Counted from the stretch's first letter, positions 32,949-42,879 are shown. The stretch: 64,000 nt of DNA from Parapedobacter sp051400755 (GCF_051400755.1 NZ_JBLFFL010000004.1:124001-188000), one strand, 5' to 3'. Numbers and translations are program-made. The notes: generated by a model not told the origin, from the letters alone.

Positions 32949-33194
32949 ATGAAAGACTTCAAAATTAATGTGGATGTGCTGGAAAAGATAGCCACCCACC
33001 TGCCTACGGGCATGAAATTCAAATTCTATCCGACAGATGTCGCTCCGGTTGACTTAACGGACCAACAGGTACTGCTGTATGACGACCTGGGCGGTATGTG
33101 GATCGGAGAAACATTATCCGAACAACACGATGACGTCATCCTGGAAGCTGCATGGCAAGCGGTGACCGACCGCTATTGGGACGAAGGGGGTTAA
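32949..33194 (+). CDS. Hypothetical protein, 81 aa
   Basis: ATG 32949. Acidic small protein MKDFKINVDVLEKIATHLPT then GMKFKFYPTD, ending WQAVTDRYWDEGG; no signal or membrane segment. Its stop overlaps the convergent YdcF-like gene by 4 bases (33191-33194). Not recognised. Confidence 0.5.
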   Translation: MKDFKINVDVLEKIATHLPTGMKFKFYPTDVAPVDLTDQQVLLYDDLGGMWIGETLSEQHDDVILEAAWQAVTDRYWDEGG

Positions 33195-34441
33195 GGATCT
33201 AACGGTTCATCCGGATCGATGGTCAACGCTTCCCGCTTGGGTTTGAACTCGATAATCACGTCACTTATCCGTTTGCCCAACTCATAGGGGACATACCCAA
33301 GCTCTTTCATGCAGCGATCTGCCATTTTTTCGACGGCATCGATATGCGGTACGCTGCTATTGACTATGGCAAACTGATCTGGGGGGAATCCGTAGGTGAG
33401 CATGATCCTGGCCGTATTGCGTAAATTGGTGGTGGTGTGCCGCGCATGTGGATCGATCAAAATGGCTTCCTCGGGGACGTTTAATACGTTCATGAGGTAT
33501 TTTTTCATTTCGATGGCTTCAATATAGGGAGTTTTGTAGGGATGGACCCGTCCTCCTGAAACCACGATAAATGGCGCTAACCCCTCAAAATAACTGCGTG
33601 CAGCCATCCGGCTTCGAAGCATGCCTCCCGGACTGATCGGCTGATCATAGATTGATGGTCCCGCCCCTAGCGTCAGCAGCAGCGAGTAGGGATACTTTTT
33701 GAAATCTGTTTTCTGGATGGCTTCGAATGCCTTTTTATTTTCCAATGCAATCAGGGGCTCCAGCTGTGCGGCATCCCACCGTTCGTTTATCTCCAATAAC
33801 CGTACGGCAGTGAGCAGTGTCTCATAAAAGGCGTGATGGGGTTGCCGAATGTCACGGAGTATATCCTGCCGGATATCTAACAATAGCGGTAAGAATGACT
33901 TTTTGGTGATATCAAAAGAAATGGAATCAATGAGCGGATAGTTCGGCTTTTTGCCACCCGCATATACATCGATCACGTAATTCATGGCGAGTAAATCTTG
34001 CCGCAGTGCTTTTTTTAAATAATGGCCTGTGGTGGTATGATTAGAAAGGCCATACGTTTGGGAGGGAAGCAGCCGATCGGAAAGCTTTTTTTTAAACCCT
34101 TCGTCTTCCTCCGATTGCCTGGCAAATAGTGCCACCAAGGTATCGACTTCTGCGTCCCGCCACTTGAATGCATCCAGGAAACACGCCATATCCCGGCAAT
34201 CCCGGCTGTTTAGGTACCGTTCGTGGCGCTGGGACAGTACTTGCTGAAAACCGGGCGATTCTAAAATCCGTCCGGTTAGTGTGCTATCTTGGTATAAGAG
34301 AAAGGTGGCAAAATAGTTTTTTGCGATGACCCAGTCCTGGGGCGTGCTGTAGTCGGAATAATCCTGACACCGGGAGACATAGCTGGTGCCCATTGCCAGC
34401 GTCAGGATAATGATGCTTATGCGGTATTTCATACGGATCAT
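33191..34441 (-). CDS. YdcF/SanA-like (DUF218) protein, exported, third gene of the SusC-SusD operon
   Basis: 416 aa with a signal peptide from Met4 (MKYRISIIILTLAMGTSYVS). The N-terminal half is helical and unassigned; the C-terminal half is a DUF218 domain: LLLTLGAGPSIYDQPISPGG, FIVVSGGRVHPYKTPYIEAI, LIDPHARHTTTNLRNTARIM, IVNSSVPH. ElyC/SanA/YdcF proteins are linked to envelope polysaccharides or nucleotide-type ligands. It begins 6 bases after the SusD stop and is likely to be co-transcribed, so it may handle the imported compound or its carrier (inference). Confidence 0.8.
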   Translation of the reverse strand: MIRMKYRISIIILTLAMGTSYVSRCQDYSDYSTPQDWVIAKNYFATFLLYQDSTLTGRILESPGFQQVLSQRHERYLNSRDCRDMACFLDAFKWRDAEVDTLVALFARQSEEDEGFKKKLSDRLLPSQTYGLSNHTTTGHYLKKALRQDLLAMNYVIDVYAGGKKPNYPLIDSISFDITKKSFLPLLLDIRQDILRDIRQPHHAFYETLLTAVRLLEINERWDAAQLEPLIALENKKAFEAIQKTDFKKYPYSLLLTLGAGPSIYDQPISPGGMLRSRMAARSYFEGLAPFIVVSGGRVHPYKTPYIEAIEMKKYLMNVLNVPEEAILIDPHARHTTTNLRNTARIMLTYGFPPDQFAIVNSSVPHIDAVEKMADRCMKELGYVPYELGKRISDVIIEFKPKREALTIDPDEPLDP

Positions 34442-34447
34442 GAAGAA

Positions 34448-35968
34448 TTAATAGCCAGGATTTTGGTACATGCGCTCGGGGTCTAGCTTATACTCATCAA
34501 ATGGAATCGGATAGTACCGGTCTTTGGTGGAAATGTTCGATAGCTGCGCATTGCCATAATCGGCCTGGCTTTTGGCCCTAAAGTAAGCTTCCAATTCGTC
34601 TGCGTCGTAATTGCGGATCAGGTCAAACCACCGGTGGTTTTCAAAAGCCAGTTCTACGCGACGCTCATGCAGGATGGCATCTTTTAAGGTTGGATACTTC
34701 GCATTGTAAGTAGCATCTGTACGTGCTTGGGCGTAGGCGGGCAAGCCTGCCCGTTCGCGAACCTCATCTAGCAAGGCAATGGCTTCGTCGGTTTTGTTCA
34801 ACTGCATTTTTGCCTCGGCCAGGAGCAGCATCACGTCTGCATAACGGATGAGGATCCAATCGTTGCCGCCCCAGCCTGCCGTGCCGGCAGCGTCGCTTTT
34901 ATCCCTGAACTTGGTAACAAACCAATCGTTGACTTGGGGGTTGGCTGCAAATTTGATGGAAAACTCCTTGCGGATATCGCCTGCCTCGTAATCTTTCACC
35001 AGGTCCAATTTTACGTTGCCGCCACTGCCGGTGGAATTGAACTGCGAGTTGATGGTTTCGCCGCGTGCCTGGTTATTTCTGGCAATACTGGAGCTGTAGT
35101 TTTGATCGCCCTGTAGATACTGTACCTGAAAAATCAGTTCCGGGCAGGTGTTCTTTTTGGTTACATCAAACACATCAGCATAGGGGATTTCGCTGAGCCG
35201 GCCAAATGTGCGCATGCCATAGGCTGCGGCCAAGTATTGCTCGGCCTGCTGGAAGTTTTCCGCTTTGCCGTCGGCCAGTGTAGCACCCATGGTCAGGTAA
35301 ACCTGTCCCAGCAGGGCGTTGATGGCAGCTTTGGAGGTGCGACCCACCGCATACTCCCCTTGTGTGTTGGGCAGATCGCTCGCCAACGCATCGGACAGGT
35401 CTGCCACGATCTGCTGATAAACGACTGATTCTTCCTGCCTGAAGGCGATTTCGTCTGCTTCTTCCTTGGTTTTGATCTCTTGAATGGACAATGGGATGGC
35501 GCCGAACTTTCTGACCATGTGAAAGTAAAGTAATGCACGGACGAACTTCGTCTCGGCCATGTAACGTTGCTTCAGCGCTTCATCGCTGAAGGTCACCTGG
35601 TCAATGCGGGATAATAGCGTGTTGCACCGTGCAATACCGTCGTACATCGCTGACCAGTGTGTCCGCAGATAGGTATTGCCCGCCAGCAACGAAAAGTCAT
35701 TAAATTGAAAGGGTTCCCCGGCATTGGATTGGTTATCATCCCTGCCTGCATTGTCTGATCGCTCTTCACTGTATAACGTACTGGTCTCACCCAAGGTGCT
35801 GCCGGAACGTAAGACTTGGTAAATGCCATTCACCGCAAGCAGCACGTCATTTTCGGTCTTGAAATAGCCCTCTACAGACACCGCATTGGGATCTTGCTGA
35901 TTCAAAAAATCTTGCTCGCATGCCGCCAATGCGAAAAGAACAAACGGCATTAAATATCTCTTTTTCAT
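34448..35968 (-). CDS. SusD/RagB-family nutrient-binding lipoprotein
   Basis: 506 aa. Lipoprotein signal (MKKRYLMPFVLFALAACEQD, lipobox LAAC) followed by QDPNAVSVEGYFKTENDVLL and the tetratricopeptide-like helical frame; the family C-terminus has RRVELAFENHRWFDLIRNYD and KDRYYPIPFDEYKLDPERMY then QNPGY. Surface lipoprotein that caps the SusC barrel and captures glycan or similar ligand. 12 bases after SusC. No glycoside hydrolase is next to it. Confidence 0.93.
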   Translation of the reverse strand: MKKRYLMPFVLFALAACEQDFLNQQDPNAVSVEGYFKTENDVLLAVNGIYQVLRSGSTLGETSTLYSEERSDNAGRDDNQSNAGEPFQFNDFSLLAGNTYLRTHWSAMYDGIARCNTLLSRIDQVTFSDEALKQRYMAETKFVRALLYFHMVRKFGAIPLSIQEIKTKEEADEIAFRQEESVVYQQIVADLSDALASDLPNTQGEYAVGRTSKAAINALLGQVYLTMGATLADGKAENFQQAEQYLAAAYGMRTFGRLSEIPYADVFDVTKKNTCPELIFQVQYLQGDQNYSSSIARNNQARGETINSQFNSTGSGGNVKLDLVKDYEAGDIRKEFSIKFAANPQVNDWFVTKFRDKSDAAGTAGWGGNDWILIRYADVMLLLAEAKMQLNKTDEAIALLDEVRERAGLPAYAQARTDATYNAKYPTLKDAILHERRVELAFENHRWFDLIRNYDADELEAYFRAKSQADYGNAQLSNISTKDRYYPIPFDEYKLDPERMYQNPGY

Positions 35969-35980
35969 GATTTGTCTACG

Positions 35981-38900
35981 TTAGAATGTCACTTTCAAAC
36001 CTACATTAAACGACCGTACCAGGGGATATAACCCATAGTCTACACCCGGTGTCAAGTTGCCGCGCTGATCGTAGTCGGACTCGGGATTATAGCCTTTGTA
36101 TTTGGATATGGTGAAGGGGTTATCCACACTGCCATAAATGCGCAGCCCACTTAGCAGCAACTTATTGGCCGTTGTCTGCGGCAAGGTGTAACCTAAAAGG
36201 ATATTGGTCATCCGAAAATAGGAGGCATCTTGCAGGTAGAACGTAGACAAGCGCGTGCTGTTGCTTTGGGTACCGCCCCTGGAAGCGCGGTATACCTTGC
36301 CGTTGCCGGGTTCTGCTGGCGACCGCCACCGCTGTGCAACGTCGGCATATTGATTGCCCGAACCCTCCATATTATAAAGGTAATAATCGTAACCATCCAG
36401 CATCTGGTTGCCATGCGACCCATTAAAGGACGCGCGCAGGTCAATGCTTTTATAACGCGCGTTCAGCGCAAACCCATAGGTGAATTTCGGATGCGGATTG
36501 CCAATGATGCGTTTATCGTCGTCATTCACTACGCCATTGCCATCGACATCTTCAAAGTATAGATCACCGGGTTGCATGGGATTGGTCGATGCGGCAGAGG
36601 GCGCTACTTCCTGATAGTTTTCTTCCGTGGCGACGCCCAACACCTTAAAGCCATAAAACATGCCGATCGGACTTCCCTCTTGCGTGATATGCGTCAGGTA
36701 GGAACGCTCAGCTCCATTGGTGATGATGGTCGATGCCCCGCCCAGATCGAGCACCTTATTACGGTTGACCATGATATTGCCGCTGAGCCCAAGATCAAAA
36801 TCACTGTTTCTCACGATCGCAGCATCTACCTGCACATCGAAGCCCTTGTTTTCGACTTTGCTGTCCGGTAGGTTGGTCAGGATGGTGGTCGCTCCGGATA
36901 CAGCGGTGATGGGTTGGTTGAACAATAAATTAAATGAACGGCTTAGGTAAAGGTTGGTAAAGATGTTTAACCGTCCGCGTAGCAAGCCGAAATCCAACCC
37001 ACCGTTAAACTGTGAAGTGGACTCCCACCCCAGGTTCGGGTCGTATAGGTCGCCCGGCCAATAGGCCGTAGCCACATTGTCGCCGATGATCACCCCGCCC
37101 GGAGCGTTATACACAGTGATGGCTCGATAGTCGCCGATGTTATTATTGCCACTAAGCCCCCAACTGGCACGCAGTTTTACGGAGGATTGCTCACCTAACC
37201 AATCGTGGTAAAAGTTTTCATTGGATAAGGTCCAGCCTGCCGAAACGGAGGGGAACGTGCCCCACTTACTTTCGGGACCGAAACGTGACGATCCATCCGT
37301 CCGGAACGAAGCGGATAAGAAATACTTCGAGTCATAGGTATACATCACCCGGCTGAAATAAGACTGCAGCGTAGTGGCCCGTTTAAATGCATCCCGCAAT
37401 TGGAAATTGGAAGGGTCGGCCCCTTTGTCGGTGATCTCCCCGATCGCATCGCTCTGGAATCCGTTGGCGCGGACAGCCATATAGTCTACGTCCGTCCGCT
37501 GTGCCGAATAGCCCAACAATGCATTTATTTGGTGTATTTCGTTAAAAGTCTTGTTATAATTTAATGTCGTTTCGATCAGTTTATCCACCTCGCCCCGCGT
37601 GTTGGCATCGGCGTAAGCGGCTGTTTTAGCATTGCTTGAAAATGGCGGATTGTTGCCATCCGAAATGCTCGTGGGGCGGTAATAGTCATATTTTTCGTCA
37701 TACGTGGTGATCCCTCCGTTTGCCTTTAGGTTTAAACCGTCGATAATTTTAAAATCGGCGAACGCATTATAAAAGCCCCGTTTGCCGCGACGATTGTTTT
37801 TGATTTGGGTCACATAGGCCAGGGGATTTTCGGGGTTCTGGATGCCGTAATTATTGGCCGACAAATCGCCCATCAGGTATTGGGCGTAGGTCCCGTCTTC
37901 GTTATAGACCGGCAAGGTGGGCAAATAAATCAATGCCGCCATGGACGGACTTCTATCGTACCGGCCGGTGGTGACTTCGTTATTATCGTTATAGGTGAAG
38001 GCAACATTGGCACCGACCGTAAAGCGCTCGCTCACTTTGGAGTCTACATTTACCCTGAAATTATATACCTGCTGGTCCGTGCCCAACATGACCCCGTCTT
38101 GATTTTGGTACGATCCACTCACGAAATACCGGGTTTTTTCGCCGCCCCCATAAATAGACAGGTTATGTCGCTGAAATGGCGCATTGCGGTATAATGCATC
38201 CTGCCAATCGGTATCATAGGGCGACTGCTTGGCAAGGCCGGTAGCAAAATCATAGTAATCTTCGGGGATGCTGACAGAGCCAGCGTTGCCGACACGGGCA
38301 ACACGGGCGGCATTGTCATCTCGAAGCATCTCATCCGTCCAGGTCAACCCCCTGGTAATGACCAGGTCTTTGTAACTATTATTTCGACCGTCGATGATTA
38401 AATCGATGAATTCGGCTGCATTCAATAAGTCGACTTTCTTGGACAGCTGACCGAAACCACCGAGTACTTCGTAATCTACCGTGCTCCGTCCTTCCTTGCC
38501 TCTCTTGGTGGTGATCAGCACCACACCGCCCGATGCACGCGAACCATAAATGGCCGCTGATGCCGCGTCTTTCAACACGTCGATAGACTCAATGTCATTC
38601 GGATTGATATTCAAGTTGCTTGCCGGGTAGCCGTCTATCACATACAGGGGCTCGGAACTGGCATTGATAGACCCCATACCGCGGACGCGGATCTTAGTGC
38701 CTTCATAAGGCGCTCCGCTGGTTTGCGATACCTGCACACCGGCCAGCTTGCCAACCAAGGCTTGAGACAATTTGGGCGAAGTTAAGTTCAGCTCCTCGGA
38801 TTTGACATTCGCGATCGCCCCGGTGACATCCGACTTGCGGACCTGCTGGTAGCCGATAGACACCATGACCTCTTCCATCATGTTTTCAGCAAGCGTCAGG

Positions 38901-39226
38901 ATGATGGTGTTGTTGTCTTGGGAGGTGACTTCCCGATCGACTTCGGTGTACCCAAGATACCGGACACTCAGTTGATCGCCGACGGCACCGCTAAGGGTGA
39001 ATGTCCCATCAGTATTGGTTTGGGTAGCCGATTGATTGGACTTATTCGTGACCGTTGCACCTGCAATCGGATTACCGTCTTCGTCGGTTACTTTTCCGGA
39101 AATCGTGGTTTGACGATGCCTGATTTCTAATCCCAAGGGCGCTAGGGGTAAGTTGCGCGCTTCTATTGATGAAGAAAAAGAAGCTAATAATAAAAGCAAT
39201 ACTAGTTTGAGAGACCTGTAACACAT
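35981..39226 (-). CDS. SusC/RagA-family TonB-dependent outer-membrane transporter
   Basis: 1081 aa. Signal peptide (MCYRSLKLVLLLLLASFSSS), carboxypeptidase-D-like domain (ISGKVTDEDGNPIAGATVTN), plug domain (VSIGYQQVRKSDVTGAIANV, VRGMGSINASSEPLYVIDGY, the SusC hallmark IDVLKDAASAAIYGSRASGG), then a 22-strand barrel to the terminal aromatic FNVGLKVTF. Imports the ligand bound by the following SusD with TonB energy. First gene of a SusC-SusD-YdcF-like operon. Confidence 0.94.
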   Translation of the reverse strand: MCYRSLKLVLLLLLASFSSSIEARNLPLAPLGLEIRHRQTTISGKVTDEDGNPIAGATVTNKSNQSATQTNTDGTFTLSGAVGDQLSVRYLGYTEVDREVTSQDNNTIILTLAENMMEEVMVSIGYQQVRKSDVTGAIANVKSEELNLTSPKLSQALVGKLAGVQVSQTSGAPYEGTKIRVRGMGSINASSEPLYVIDGYPASNLNINPNDIESIDVLKDAASAAIYGSRASGGVVLITTKRGKEGRSTVDYEVLGGFGQLSKKVDLLNAAEFIDLIIDGRNNSYKDLVITRGLTWTDEMLRDDNAARVARVGNAGSVSIPEDYYDFATGLAKQSPYDTDWQDALYRNAPFQRHNLSIYGGGEKTRYFVSGSYQNQDGVMLGTDQQVYNFRVNVDSKVSERFTVGANVAFTYNDNNEVTTGRYDRSPSMAALIYLPTLPVYNEDGTYAQYLMGDLSANNYGIQNPENPLAYVTQIKNNRRGKRGFYNAFADFKIIDGLNLKANGGITTYDEKYDYYRPTSISDGNNPPFSSNAKTAAYADANTRGEVDKLIETTLNYNKTFNEIHQINALLGYSAQRTDVDYMAVRANGFQSDAIGEITDKGADPSNFQLRDAFKRATTLQSYFSRVMYTYDSKYFLSASFRTDGSSRFGPESKWGTFPSVSAGWTLSNENFYHDWLGEQSSVKLRASWGLSGNNNIGDYRAITVYNAPGGVIIGDNVATAYWPGDLYDPNLGWESTSQFNGGLDFGLLRGRLNIFTNLYLSRSFNLLFNQPITAVSGATTILTNLPDSKVENKGFDVQVDAAIVRNSDFDLGLSGNIMVNRNKVLDLGGASTIITNGAERSYLTHITQEGSPIGMFYGFKVLGVATEENYQEVAPSAASTNPMQPGDLYFEDVDGNGVVNDDDKRIIGNPHPKFTYGFALNARYKSIDLRASFNGSHGNQMLDGYDYYLYNMEGSGNQYADVAQRWRSPAEPGNGKVYRASRGGTQSNSTRLSTFYLQDASYFRMTNILLGYTLPQTTANKLLLSGLRIYGSVDNPFTISKYKGYNPESDYDQRGNLTPGVDYGLYPLVRSFNVGLKVTF

Positions 39227-39370
39227 GTTTTCGCCGCTAATTGATGACCAGCGGCAAAACTACCCGGTCCGTGTTAGGGTAAGGTTGATAAAAGGTTAAC
39301 AAATCATCAATTAGTTTGAAGCTGTCCCATACCAGGATTCCCCTGCCATAGCAGAAAATATCACGTAATT

Positions 39371-39387
39371 ACTTTGAAATACAAAGT
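39371..39387. promoter_or_regulatory. Operator-like palindrome, copy 1
   Basis: ACTTTG-AAATA-CAAAGT, a perfect 6+6 inverted repeat with a 5-base spacer. It contains the -33 TTTG (39373-39376) of the DoxX-like gene's promoter. Confidence 0.6.
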
Positions 39388-39403
39388 GTTTTCTTTAACT
39401 TTG
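39373..39403 (+). promoter_or_regulatory. Promoter of the DoxX-like gene
   Basis: TTTG (39373-39376), exactly 19 bases, TAACTTTG (39396-39403): a canonical Bacteroidota -33/-7 pair. ATG is 55 bases downstream. Both boxes are buried in palindromes, so a repressor is likely. Confidence 0.65.
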
Positions 39404-39414
39404 TTTTGCAAAGT
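39398..39414. promoter_or_regulatory. Operator-like palindrome, copy 2
   Basis: ACTTTG-TTTTG-CAAAGT, the same half-sites as copy 1 and 27 bases further. It overlaps the -7 box. The repeated design suggests cooperative binding of a dimeric regulator not encoded beside it. Confidence 0.6.
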
Positions 39415-39457
39415 ACTTTAGGCAAAAAAAGGGATTAGTCATTTAAACCTTTATTTT

Positions 39458-40207
39458 ATGAATACATTGAACAAGTTCGGAGAGCGGTATTATGAAGCTA
39501 AAGGAAATAGGTGGTTTCATTATTTCTCCATTTTTTGTCGCATCGTTTTGGCACTCGGATTTATCCCATCGGGCATCGTAAAAATCATGGGAGAACGGTT
39601 CACTGCGTTACCGGTTAATCATCCATTGGGTCATTATTTTGAGGCGCTGCATCTGACAGGTTTCTATTATACGTTTATCGGGGTTTTACAGGTGACGGCT
39701 GCGCTTTTATTGCTCATTCCGAGAACGGCGCTTCTTGGTGCGCTTATATATTTTCCCATTATCTTGAACATCTGTATCCTGGCTTATGCCGTTCGGTTTG
39801 AAGGCACCCGTATCACTACGCTGATGGCAATGGCAAGCTTGTATTTGCTGTGTTGGGATTATGATCGATTAAAACATGTTTTGCCCATCAAACAAGCCAA
39901 TGCCGACGGTTATGCAACAAAGAAGAAAACGTTGAGCAACAGGTTTCCGTTTACGTTTTTTTGCGTTGTTATTGCCACCGTGGTTTCGGTAATCGTAATA
40001 AACCGGTTTATCTACGATATCCGGCCCGGTAACTCTTTAGTTGAATGCAGAAATGGGTGTGCTGCTAATAGCAACCCGGAGGCGTGTGAAGACTTTTGCG
40101 ATTGCATCTATCATGAAGGTAAACCACTTGACAGTTGTTTAGCCGAATATAAGAACGCAGGTCCGCCTAATGTTGCCCATAAGCGCCATAGTAGGCTGCC
40201 CCGATGA
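39458..40207 (+). CDS. DoxX-like membrane protein with Cys-rich C-terminus
   Basis: 249 aa. N-terminal part with hydrophobic segments (~25-45, ~65-90, ~92-115, ~160-185) and the DoxX-like FSIFCRIVLALGFIPSGIVK then IMGERF. After the last membrane segment comes a Cys-rich exposed tail (CRNGCAANSNPEACEDFCDC, then DSC). The tail may bind metal or form disulfides. Related to quinone/redox-linked DoxX proteins by sequence type only. Expression is probably gated by the tandem operators upstream. Confidence 0.65.
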   Translation: MNTLNKFGERYYEAKGNRWFHYFSIFCRIVLALGFIPSGIVKIMGERFTALPVNHPLGHYFEALHLTGFYYTFIGVLQVTAALLLLIPRTALLGALIYFPIILNICILAYAVRFEGTRITTLMAMASLYLLCWDYDRLKHVLPIKQANADGYATKKKTLSNRFPFTFFCVVIATVVSVIVINRFIYDIRPGNSLVECRNGCAANSNPEACEDFCDCIYHEGKPLDSCLAEYKNAGPPNVAHKRHSRLPR

Positions 40208-40305
40208 GGGCAAAATCACTATGCCCGCCTTCCGTGGCAAATGGCCTGTAAACCTCACCGTCCCAGAAAATACCGGCCTTACCCAACGTGAATATGATAT
40301 GGGTT

Positions 40306-42456
40306 CTATAGTTCTGCCGCCATTGCGGGATCACTGACGCTGTGTTTGCCCGTTTCTACTCTTCCGGCAAAACGGTGCAAAAAACCACTTGCTGTTTTGA
40401 TGGTAAAATCGTACCAATTGTCGCTTTTTTTAAGGTTTATATATCTTCTGAGTGCTTTCTTAGGGTGTAAGACAATGGGGTCTGATTTCGGGTAATCGTA
40501 TGCATTGGCCATGATTTCGATGCTTAAAGGAGTGGCCGAATGATGTCGCAGCAGGATAGAAATGCCGCTTTTGGCATGATCGTACTCCAATTGGATTTCG
40601 GGTTCAATATCCTTGATATTACCGGTGATTTTGTGGAAATAACCATTGGGACCATATACTTCTAGGTCGTAGGCACCTGCAGTGTCTTTTACATCCCATT
40701 CATCGGTCAGCGATTTGGTTGCTTCTACCGTGTATCGCCGTGGAATCAGGTGCAGCCGCTTCATGTCGTACACATGGTATACAGCACCTTTATGGCCTTT
40801 ATTCTCAAAAACAAGCTGCACCTGACCATCGTCTTTCCGGTATTGCAGCGTGCAGTGCAGCTGGTACGGAAGCGCTCTCGAAAAACGGGTTCCTTTTTCT
40901 TGGTATAATTTCGACGGTTGCACGGGGGCGGCAGCTTTGGGCAGTTCTTTTGATGCGGCGTCTATTTTTTCAAATCCGGAAGTATCCGGCATGACCGGGA
41001 ATTTCGGATCATTGGGCGTGACGAAATCAAATGCTGAAGTAAGGTCGCTACTGATGGCACGATGCCATGGCGAGATAGCGGGGACGGTCACACCGAACCT
41101 TTTTTCAATGAACTGCGCTACCGATGTATGGTCCGCCACGGCGGAATCCACCCACCCCCCCTTGCTCCAGGGAGAAAGGATATACATCGGTACACGGGGA
41201 CCCATGCCCCATGGCCGTAGGTTGCCTGAAATGGTGTCTCGTTGGTCGATATAGACCCGCTTGGTCGCGGTGTCTTCGAGGTTATCCTTGTCGTTATGAA
41301 AATACATGCCGGCGACGTCCAGTGTCGATTTGCCGGCGAGGGTATTATCCAGGTTGTAAGAAGGCACTGCGGGCGCCGGCAGGTGATCGAAAAGGCCGTC
41401 GTTTTCATCAAAGGTCAGGAAAAAAACCGTCTTGCTCCATACGTCCGGATTGGAGGTAATGGCAGACAATACCTCGTGCGTGAAATTGGATGCCCGGTAC
41501 GGACTGGAGGGCGCTCCGGGGTGTTCTGAATTGCTTTGCGATGGCAGTATCCAACTTACTTGGGGCAAGGTGTTGTTTTTAACGTCATTCGCAAGGTCTT
41601 GAAGCGACCAATGCCGCATGCCGTTTTCATAAATCGGGTCGCCGGGTTTGGCATTCCGGAAGCTTTCAAACGCCAAGCAACCGTGCATGGCTCCTGTCCA
41701 GTTATCATTGGGATCCTGGTAAATGCGCCAACTGATACCGGCTTCCTGCAACACGTCTGGTATGGTGGGCCATGTGAAGGCACTCCCCTGGTACGTATAG
41801 CCCGGTTCGGGCATCTCCCCTTTGATCCAGCAGCGCAGGTTGACCGGCTCGGAATCTGCGTCGGTACAATTAATGCCAGCAGCTCGTTTGTCGGGGTTGA
41901 GTACCGATCCTGACCAAAACACGATCCGGTTAGGGTCGGTACCGGTGGCAATGGAACAATAATAGGCATCACAAATCGTAAAATATTCTGCCATGGCATA
42001 TTGAAAAGGAATCTCTTCCCTTGTGTAGTACGCCATGGAATAAGGTGTCTTGAACAGCGGCCAAAATCCGTACTTCCCTTGGTTCCAGGCGGCTTGGGTA
42101 TCCGGAAAATTATGCGGGGTGCCGTTGATGAGTGCTGCATTTGATTTTTTTCTATCGGCCCGGTAAGGGGGCACGATCTTCTCGCCGTCTGACTGATGAA
42201 ACACCCGCTGGCCGCTTTCAAGTGGTATCGGAAAGCGATCTCCAAACCCGCGGACACCTTTCATCGCTCCGAAATAATGATCGAAGGATCTGTTTTCCTG
42301 CATGAGGATGACGATGTGCTCTACATCTTTTATCGAACGGGTCGCATTGTGTGCTTCCACGGCCAATGCTCTTTGCAAGAGCGGCTCCCATATGGAAGCC
42401 CCAAGGCCTGCGGTCGCGGATAATTTAATGAACTCTCTGCGGTGTAGTTTGGACAT
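40306..42456 (-). CDS. Phospholipase C (phosphocholine-specific, non-haemolytic type), Tat-exported
   Basis: 716 aa. Tat signal (MSKLHRREFIKLSATAGLGA). Phosphoesterase domain (residues ~45-470): VEHIVILMQENRSFDHYFGA, GMRHWSLQDLA, WSKTVFFLTFDENDGLFDH and WGMGPRVPMYILSPWSKGG carry the metal/phosphate site. C-terminal pair of DUF756-type domains (~520-700). Hydrolyses phospholipids to diacylglycerol and a phospho-headgroup outside the cytoplasm, for phosphate or lipid scavenging. It starts 9 bases after the anti-sigma-like gene, in the sigma operon. Confidence 0.9.
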   Translation of the reverse strand: MSKLHRREFIKLSATAGLGASIWEPLLQRALAVEAHNATRSIKDVEHIVILMQENRSFDHYFGAMKGVRGFGDRFPIPLESGQRVFHQSDGEKIVPPYRADRKKSNAALINGTPHNFPDTQAAWNQGKYGFWPLFKTPYSMAYYTREEIPFQYAMAEYFTICDAYYCSIATGTDPNRIVFWSGSVLNPDKRAAGINCTDADSEPVNLRCWIKGEMPEPGYTYQGSAFTWPTIPDVLQEAGISWRIYQDPNDNWTGAMHGCLAFESFRNAKPGDPIYENGMRHWSLQDLANDVKNNTLPQVSWILPSQSNSEHPGAPSSPYRASNFTHEVLSAITSNPDVWSKTVFFLTFDENDGLFDHLPAPAVPSYNLDNTLAGKSTLDVAGMYFHNDKDNLEDTATKRVYIDQRDTISGNLRPWGMGPRVPMYILSPWSKGGWVDSAVADHTSVAQFIEKRFGVTVPAISPWHRAISSDLTSAFDFVTPNDPKFPVMPDTSGFEKIDAASKELPKAAAPVQPSKLYQEKGTRFSRALPYQLHCTLQYRKDDGQVQLVFENKGHKGAVYHVYDMKRLHLIPRRYTVEATKSLTDEWDVKDTAGAYDLEVYGPNGYFHKITGNIKDIEPEIQLEYDHAKSGISILLRHHSATPLSIEIMANAYDYPKSDPIVLHPKKALRRYINLKKSDNWYDFTIKTASGFLHRFAGRVETGKHSVSDPAMAAEL

Positions 42457-42465
42457 ATTCGGGCT

Positions 42466-42870
42466 TTAATTTCGGGAAATCAATTTTTTGTCAGCGAATT
42501 GAATGATGCCAACGGCGATGATGATAAAGGCAACAACCGGAGCATGCGCCTTGAGCCAGGATAATCCTGCTGTTAGCAACGCGTAATCTACGAAATAATA
42601 ACATATTGCTGTGGCCAACAGGCCAACACATACCGCTGAAACGAGTGTAATGGCATCCCGCCTGCGGTCTTTCCGCTCTTCAAGCAGGGCAATCTCGGCC
42701 ATCACGGCATCCACCACCGCAACGGATGTATCCGTCTGCGTTTTACGTTCATGGTTCATCGATTCCAGCAGCAAGCTGTACGCCTCGATGTCTCGCTCCG
42801 TCAATGGCCGCTGCTCGATCTCCTCCTGCTCCCGCAATAGCTGCTTCAGCTGTTCGTCGGTTGGTTTCAT
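42466..42870 (-). CDS. Membrane protein, putative anti-sigma factor (module 2)
   Basis: 134 aa: a charged helical N-terminus (residues 1-65, QLLREQEEIEQRPLTERDIE) then two membrane segments (~75-97 and ~105-127). It lacks the zinc-finger motif of module 1. Position between the sigma gene (9-base gap) and the phospholipase C gene suggests that it restrains the sigma factor. Assignment rests on context. Confidence 0.6.
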   Translation of the reverse strand: MKPTDEQLKQLLREQEEIEQRPLTERDIEAYSLLLESMNHERKTQTDTSVAVVDAVMAEIALLEERKDRRRDAITLVSAVCVGLLATAICYYFVDYALLTAGLSWLKAHAPVVAFIIIAVGIIQFADKKLISRN

Positions 42871-42879
42871 CGGTCCCTC

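Noticed and set aside
41556..42257. A 233-codon open frame on the minus strand within the phospholipase C gene
   Set aside because: Different frame on the same strand as a clearly conserved gene; product is low-complexity.
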